Shown here piece after piece: positions 7,212 to 9,243 of a DNA stretch of 9,243 nucleotides. The notes under the pieces were generated by a model. It was given only the letters and a program-made list of their open reading frames with translations, did not search any database and had not been told where the DNA came from. A program made the translations under genes and the position numbers. Position 1 is the stretch's first letter. Every line of letters starts with the position of its first letter. Origin of the DNA: Pseudomonadota bacterium (GTDB taxonomy: Bacteria > Myxococcota > Polyangia > Polyangiales > Polyangiaceae); NCBI GenBank assembly GCA_023419055.1, contig JAEZYO010000932.1:1-9243 (forward strand), read 5' to 3'.

Positions 7212-8263
7212 AGTCATCATTCGAGATCTACGGCAAGAAGGTCGGCACCGGCGCTCCGTGTTTCGTGATCGCCGAGGCCGGGAGTAACCACAACGGTAGC
7301 CTCGACATCGCGCGGCGCCTGGTCGATACGGCCGCAAGCGCGGGGGCAGACGCCGTGAAGTTCCAGACCTTCGAGGCCAAGCGCCTCTATCCGAAGGGCG
7401 CGGGCAAGAGCGACTACCTCAAGGACGAGACGCCCATCTTCGACATCATCAAGGCGATGGAGATGCCGCCCGAGTGGCTGCCCGATCTCCGCGACCGCGC
7501 CCACGAGAAGGGCCTCGCCTTCATCTCGAGCCCCTTCCACGAAGAAGCGGTCGAGCTGCTCGACCCGTTCGTGGACGCCTTCAAGATCGCCTCCTACGAG
7601 CTCACTCACGAGCCGCTCCTGCGCGCGGTGGCGAAGAAGAGGAAGCCGGTCATCGTCTCGACGGGCGCCGCCACCGTGAGTGAGGCGGAGGTCGCCGTGT
7701 CCGCGCTGCGAGCCGCGGGGTGTGAGGAGCTCGTCGTGCTCCAGTGCACGGCCTCGTACCCGACGCCGCCCGAGGCCGCGAACGTGAAGAGCCTGGTCAC
7801 GCTGCGCGACGCGCTCGGCGTGCCCACCGGGCTCTCTGATCACACGCGTGACCCCTGCGTCGCACCCATGGTCGCGGCGGCGCTCGGCGCTGCCGTGATC
7901 GAGAAGCACTTCACGCTCTCCAATCAGCTGCCCGGCCCCGATCACGCGTTCGCGGTCGAGCCTGCCGAGCTTTCGCTCCTGGTGCGTCGGGTGCGCGACG
8001 TGGAGCTCGTCTCCGGTACCGGCCGCAAGGAAGTCCACTCGGTCGAGGAGGAGCTTCGCGGCTTCGCGCGCCGCTCCATCTTCACGACGCGCGCCGTCAA
8101 GAAGGGTGAGGCTTTCACTCGAGACAACGTCGACGTGCTGCGCCAGGGCAAGCTCGGCACCGGGCTCTCTCCGGCGGAGCTCGAGCGCGTGCTTTCGAGC
8201 GTGGCGGAGCGTGACCTCCCCGGCGAGGTGCCGCTCCAGGAAGCCGACCTTGGTCGCCGTTGA
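7208..8263 (+). CDS. NeuB/SpsE-family nonulosonic acid synthase
   Basis: A 351-aa synthase that condenses phosphoenolpyruvate with a free 6-carbon N-acetylated sugar to give a 9-carbon nonulosonic acid. Residues 17-270 form the TIM-barrel: VIAEAGSNHNGS (20-31, with the conserved Glu23), AVKFQTF (49-55), SSPFHEEAVELL, FKIASYEL, VIVSTGA (148-154), LQCTASYPTPPE, GLSDHT (208-213), VIEKHFTL (230-237) and PGPDHAF (242-248). Residues 285-350 are a C-terminal SAF/antifreeze-like domain beginning RRSIFTTRAVKKGEAFTRDNV. The motifs NHNG, KFQTF and PGPDH look more like NeuB, LegI or SpsE than PseI, so the product stereochemistry is open and I give no symbol. The GTG start (7208-7210) has GGAG six bases upstream and overlaps the previous stop (GTGA). 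The stop at 8263 abuts the acetyltransferase gene. Confidence 0.92.
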   Translation: MKSSFEIYGKKVGTGAPCFVIAEAGSNHNGSLDIARRLVDTAASAGADAVKFQTFEAKRLYPKGAGKSDYLKDETPIFDIIKAMEMPPEWLPDLRDRAHEKGLAFISSPFHEEAVELLDPFVDAFKIASYELTHEPLLRAVAKKRKPVIVSTGAATVSEAEVAVSALRAAGCEELVVLQCTASYPTPPEAANVKSLVTLRDALGVPTGLSDHTRDPCVAPMVAAALGAAVIEKHFTLSNQLPGPDHAFAVEPAELSLLVRRVRDVELVSGTGRKEVHSVEEELRGFARRSIFTTRAVKKGEAFTRDNVDVLRQGKLGTGLSPAELERVLSSVAERDLPGEVPLQEADLGRR

Positions 8264-8270
8264 TTCACGA

Positions 8271-8753
8271 GTGCCCTCGCCCGTGATCTTGCGGCCCGCC
8301 GTCGACTCCGATCGCGACCTCACCTTCGCCTGGGCGAACGATCCGCTCACGCGCGCGATGTCCTTCTCGACCGCTCCCATCGCCGCCGAGGATCACGCGC
8401 GCTGGTTCGCAAAGGCGCTCACCGGGGTGGTGCGTCGCCTCTTCATCGCCGAATACGAGCAGGAGCCGTTCGGGATCTTGAGGATCGACTTCCTGGATCC
8501 GGAGCATCGAGCAGCCGAGGTCGGAATCAATCTCGCTCCGTCCGCACGCGGCCGCGGCCTGGCACTGCCGGCGCTCGCCGCGCTCTCGCGTGTGGCCCGT
8601 GAGCTCGGCGTGGAAAAGCTCGTCGCCCGCATCAAGCCCGAGAACACGGCGAGCATCCGTTCTTTCGAAAAGGCGGGATACCGGCCGACCTCGAGCGCCG
8701 CCGAGGAAGCGTCGCTCTGCTACGAACTCTCGCTCGGAGCGCCCAGCGCATGA
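8271..8753 (+). CDS. GNAT family N-acetyltransferase, PseH/SpsD-like
   Basis: A 160-aa (from GTG 8271) GNAT acetyltransferase predicted to use acetyl-CoA to acetylate the 4-amino group made by the aminotransferase. Features seen are ILRPAVDSDRDLTFAWANDP at the start, a typical opening for amino-sugar GNATs, then SFSTAPIAAEDHARWF, the beta strand LFIAEYEQEPFGILRIDFL, EVGINLAPSARGRGLALPAL (RGRGLA being the acetyl-CoA pyrophosphate loop), and KPENTASIRSFEKAGY near the C-terminus. The start is uncertain. GTG 8271 lies 7 bp past the previous stop with no visible ribosome site. An in-frame TTG at 8250 has AGGAAG (8238-8243) six bases upstream and would overlap the synthase gene by 14 bp, adding seven residues. 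The stop overlaps the next ATG (ATGA, 8750-8753). The family is firm; the exact substrate is inferred from neighbours. Confidence 0.85.
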   Translation: MPSPVILRPAVDSDRDLTFAWANDPLTRAMSFSTAPIAAEDHARWFAKALTGVVRRLFIAEYEQEPFGILRIDFLDPEHRAAEVGINLAPSARGRGLALPALAALSRVARELGVEKLVARIKPENTASIRSFEKAGYRPTSSAAEEASLCYELSLGAPSA

Positions 8754-9243
8754 CCGTGAACGTGACGTGCCGCCTCGCGTGGGAACACACCCATCGCGAG
8801 CTCTTACCCGCGCTCCTCGCGTTGAAGAGCTTCCGCGATCACGGCCACCGGCCATTGCTCGAACACGTGTCGGCGATCGGCACCGAGCCCTACACGCGCG
8901 ACGTCGTCTTCTTGCCCTTCTATTACGACGACCAGGTCCGCGACCGCTACCTCACCCGCCGAGAAACGCGCGGCGCCTGGCTCGTCAACCTGGCGTACGA
9001 GCAGATGCACTTTCGCTGCGGGCGCGGCTACCTCTTGCCCGACGGCGCGTTCGCCCGAGAAGAGATGCTGCACTGCGCCTGGGGGCCGCGCTTCGAAGAG
9101 CTCTTGCGCGAGCACGGCATCCCGAAGGAGCGCATCCGCCTCGTCGGCCACCCGCGCTTCGACATCTATCATCACCCCGAGCTCTTGTTCGATCGCGCTT
9201 ACCTCGCGAAGCGCTACCAGCTCGATCCGGACAAGCCGTGGGT
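8750..9243 (+). CDS. Surface-carbohydrate biosynthesis protein, SpsB/capsule-synthesis-like (N-terminal part, cut by window end)
   Basis: An open frame of 164 codons runs from ATG 8750 to the window edge without a stop. GGAG (8736-8739) lies ten bases upstream, and the ATG overlaps the acetyltransferase stop. The protein begins without a signal peptide. The first ~60 residues could form a nucleotide-binding-like fold (LLPALLALKSFRDHGH, then VVFLPFYYDD). Then come WLVNLAYEQMHF, MLHCAWGPRFEELLREHGIP and IRLVGHPRFDIYHHPELL. The pattern wEQ, then WG...L..HGI, then GHPRFD is one I associate with the 'surface carbohydrate biosynthesis' / SpsB-like / CDP-glycerol-transferase-like group, which transfers or assembles surface polymer units. 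Its position directly after a nonulosonate cassette fits a glycosyltransferase using the CMP-sugar, but the donor cannot be read from this half of the protein. It was recognised by motif only. Confidence 0.68.
   Translation, partial: MTVNVTCRLAWEHTHRELLPALLALKSFRDHGHRPLLEHVSAIGTEPYTRDVVFLPFYYDDQVRDRYLTRRETRGAWLVNLAYEQMHFRCGRGYLLPDGAFAREEMLHCAWGPRFEELLREHGIPKERIRLVGHPRFDIYHHPELLFDRAYLAKRYQLDPDKPW

Noticed and set aside
7217..8380. 387-aa minus-strand ORF opposite the NeuB-like synthase
   Set aside because: Low-complexity Arg/Gly/His/Glu translation with no motifs, lying fully antisense to a clear NeuB-family gene.

Overview
The window is G+C-rich with tightly packed genes and strong third-position G/C bias. 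It probably comes from a myxobacterium or relative (Myxococcota, Polyangiales-like). This is inferred from base composition, GTG/TTG starts and the gene repertoire, because there is no rRNA or other marker here. I see no tRNA, rRNA, CRISPR array, insertion sequence or phage gene.

Left part (1-3570). The window opens inside a type I mannose-6-phosphate isomerase gene (manA) on the + strand. It converges, across only 35 bp, on a two-gene minus-strand unit. That unit is a membrane-anchored VanW-domain protein followed 9 bp later by a membrane-anchored protein resembling Spy/CpxP (LTxxQ motif) with a short Gly/Glu/Gln/Arg repeat tail. Both look like envelope proteins. About 200 bp of non-coding DNA then separates the VanW gene from the rightward genes. 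It holds three inverted repeats and a candidate extended -10 promoter.

Right part (3570-9243). An unrecognised acidic protein of 193 aa is followed, after 70 bp, by a run of genes joined by 4-base start/stop overlaps or near-contact. They are a PseC/SpsC-like sugar aminotransferase, a fusion of an SpsF-type cytidylyltransferase domain with a PseG/SpsG-type UDP-sugar hydrolase domain, a NeuB/SpsE-type nonulosonate synthase, a PseH/SpsD-like GNAT acetyltransferase, and the start of an SpsB-like surface-carbohydrate protein cut by the window edge.

Together these encode most of a route to a CMP-activated nonulosonic acid (a pseudaminic, legionaminic or related bacterial sialic acid) for decorating a surface polysaccharide, glycan or protein. 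The expected order is: 4-keto sugar, then 4-amino sugar (aminotransferase), N-acetylation (GNAT), release from UDP (PseG half), condensation with phosphoenolpyruvate (NeuB-like), and CMP activation (SpsF half). The NAD-dependent 4,6-dehydratase that should start the route is not in the window. The gene set parallels the Bacillus subtilis sps spore-coat polysaccharide operon more than the classical Campylobacter/Helicobacter flagellar set. The fusion of two non-consecutive enzymes and the mixed Pse-like/Leg-Neu-like sequence signatures are the most interesting points.
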